Source: Stieleria maiorica (GTDB lineage Bacteria; Planctomycetota; Planctomycetia; Pirellulales; Pirellulaceae). Taken from it: a DNA stretch of 64,000 nt. Position numbers and translations under genes: made by a program. The stretch is from assembly GCF_008035925.1 (NCBI RefSeq), contig NZ_CP036264.1:2019409-2083408 (forward strand). Direction: 5' to 3'. The notes beneath the pieces were generated by a model. It saw nothing but the letters and a program-made list of their open reading frames with translations. It was not told where the DNA came from and did not search any database. How positions within the stretch are numbered: position 1 is the stretch's first letter; every line of letters begins with the position of its first letter. Positions 64,000-64,000 of this stretch are shown piece after piece.

Positions 64000-64000
64000 A

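Overview
The window is high-GC bacterial DNA from a planctomycete, most likely a Pirellulaceae relative of Rhodopirellula (inference from gene content). The markers are a DUF1549/DUF1553 cytochrome followed by a Tat-exported DUF1501 protein, three secreted sulfatases, a secreted ceramidase-like protein, ThuA and xanthan-lyase-like oxidoreductase proteins, a six-heme cytochrome with a beta-propeller partner, and a BBP7-type outer-membrane barrel. Many secreted proteins have no database-level name. I saw no rRNA, tRNA, CRISPR array, prophage or intact transposase.

Layout. 1-9 kb: the end of an RND/MMPL transporter, upp, the DUF1549/DUF1501 pair and a first sulfatase. 9-22.5 kb: membrane and secreted proteins of catabolic type (ceramidase, FAD oxidoreductase, a non-canonical Nramp, a sialidase-like propeller), then small hypotheticals and an M20 amidohydrolase. 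22.5-29 kb: two more sulfatases, ferritin, a REP-containing patch with gene debris, and a PanB-like enzyme. 29-34 kb: an AGCS amino-acid symporter followed by an unusual soluble hybrid kinase that carries an amide/urea-binding domain. 34-42 kb: secreted hypotheticals, an alpha/beta hydrolase, and a propeller plus six-heme cytochrome pair. 42-57 kb: housekeeping and lipid genes (flavoprotein, desaturase, a three-gene overlapping operon ending in an rRNA methyltransferase, folD, cysI, FHA protein, ThuA, methyltransferase, larE, Ser/Thr kinase). 57-64 kb: aldo/keto reductase, BBP7 barrel, a SecA paralogue and the start of a secreted alanine-rich protein.

How the genes fit together. The sulfatases, ceramidase, sialidase-like protein, FAD oxidoreductase with a carbohydrate-binding-like tail and amidohydrolase suggest breakdown of sulfated, glycosylated marine polymers. 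The cytochrome genes suggest periplasmic oxidation of sugars or alcohols. The symporter and the adjacent soluble sensor kinase may link nitrogenous-solute uptake to signalling.

The intergenic DNA is the most unusual part. At least eight families of short dispersed inverted or tandem repeats fill almost every gap, and in at least four places a repeat appears to supply the stop codon of the gene beside it.
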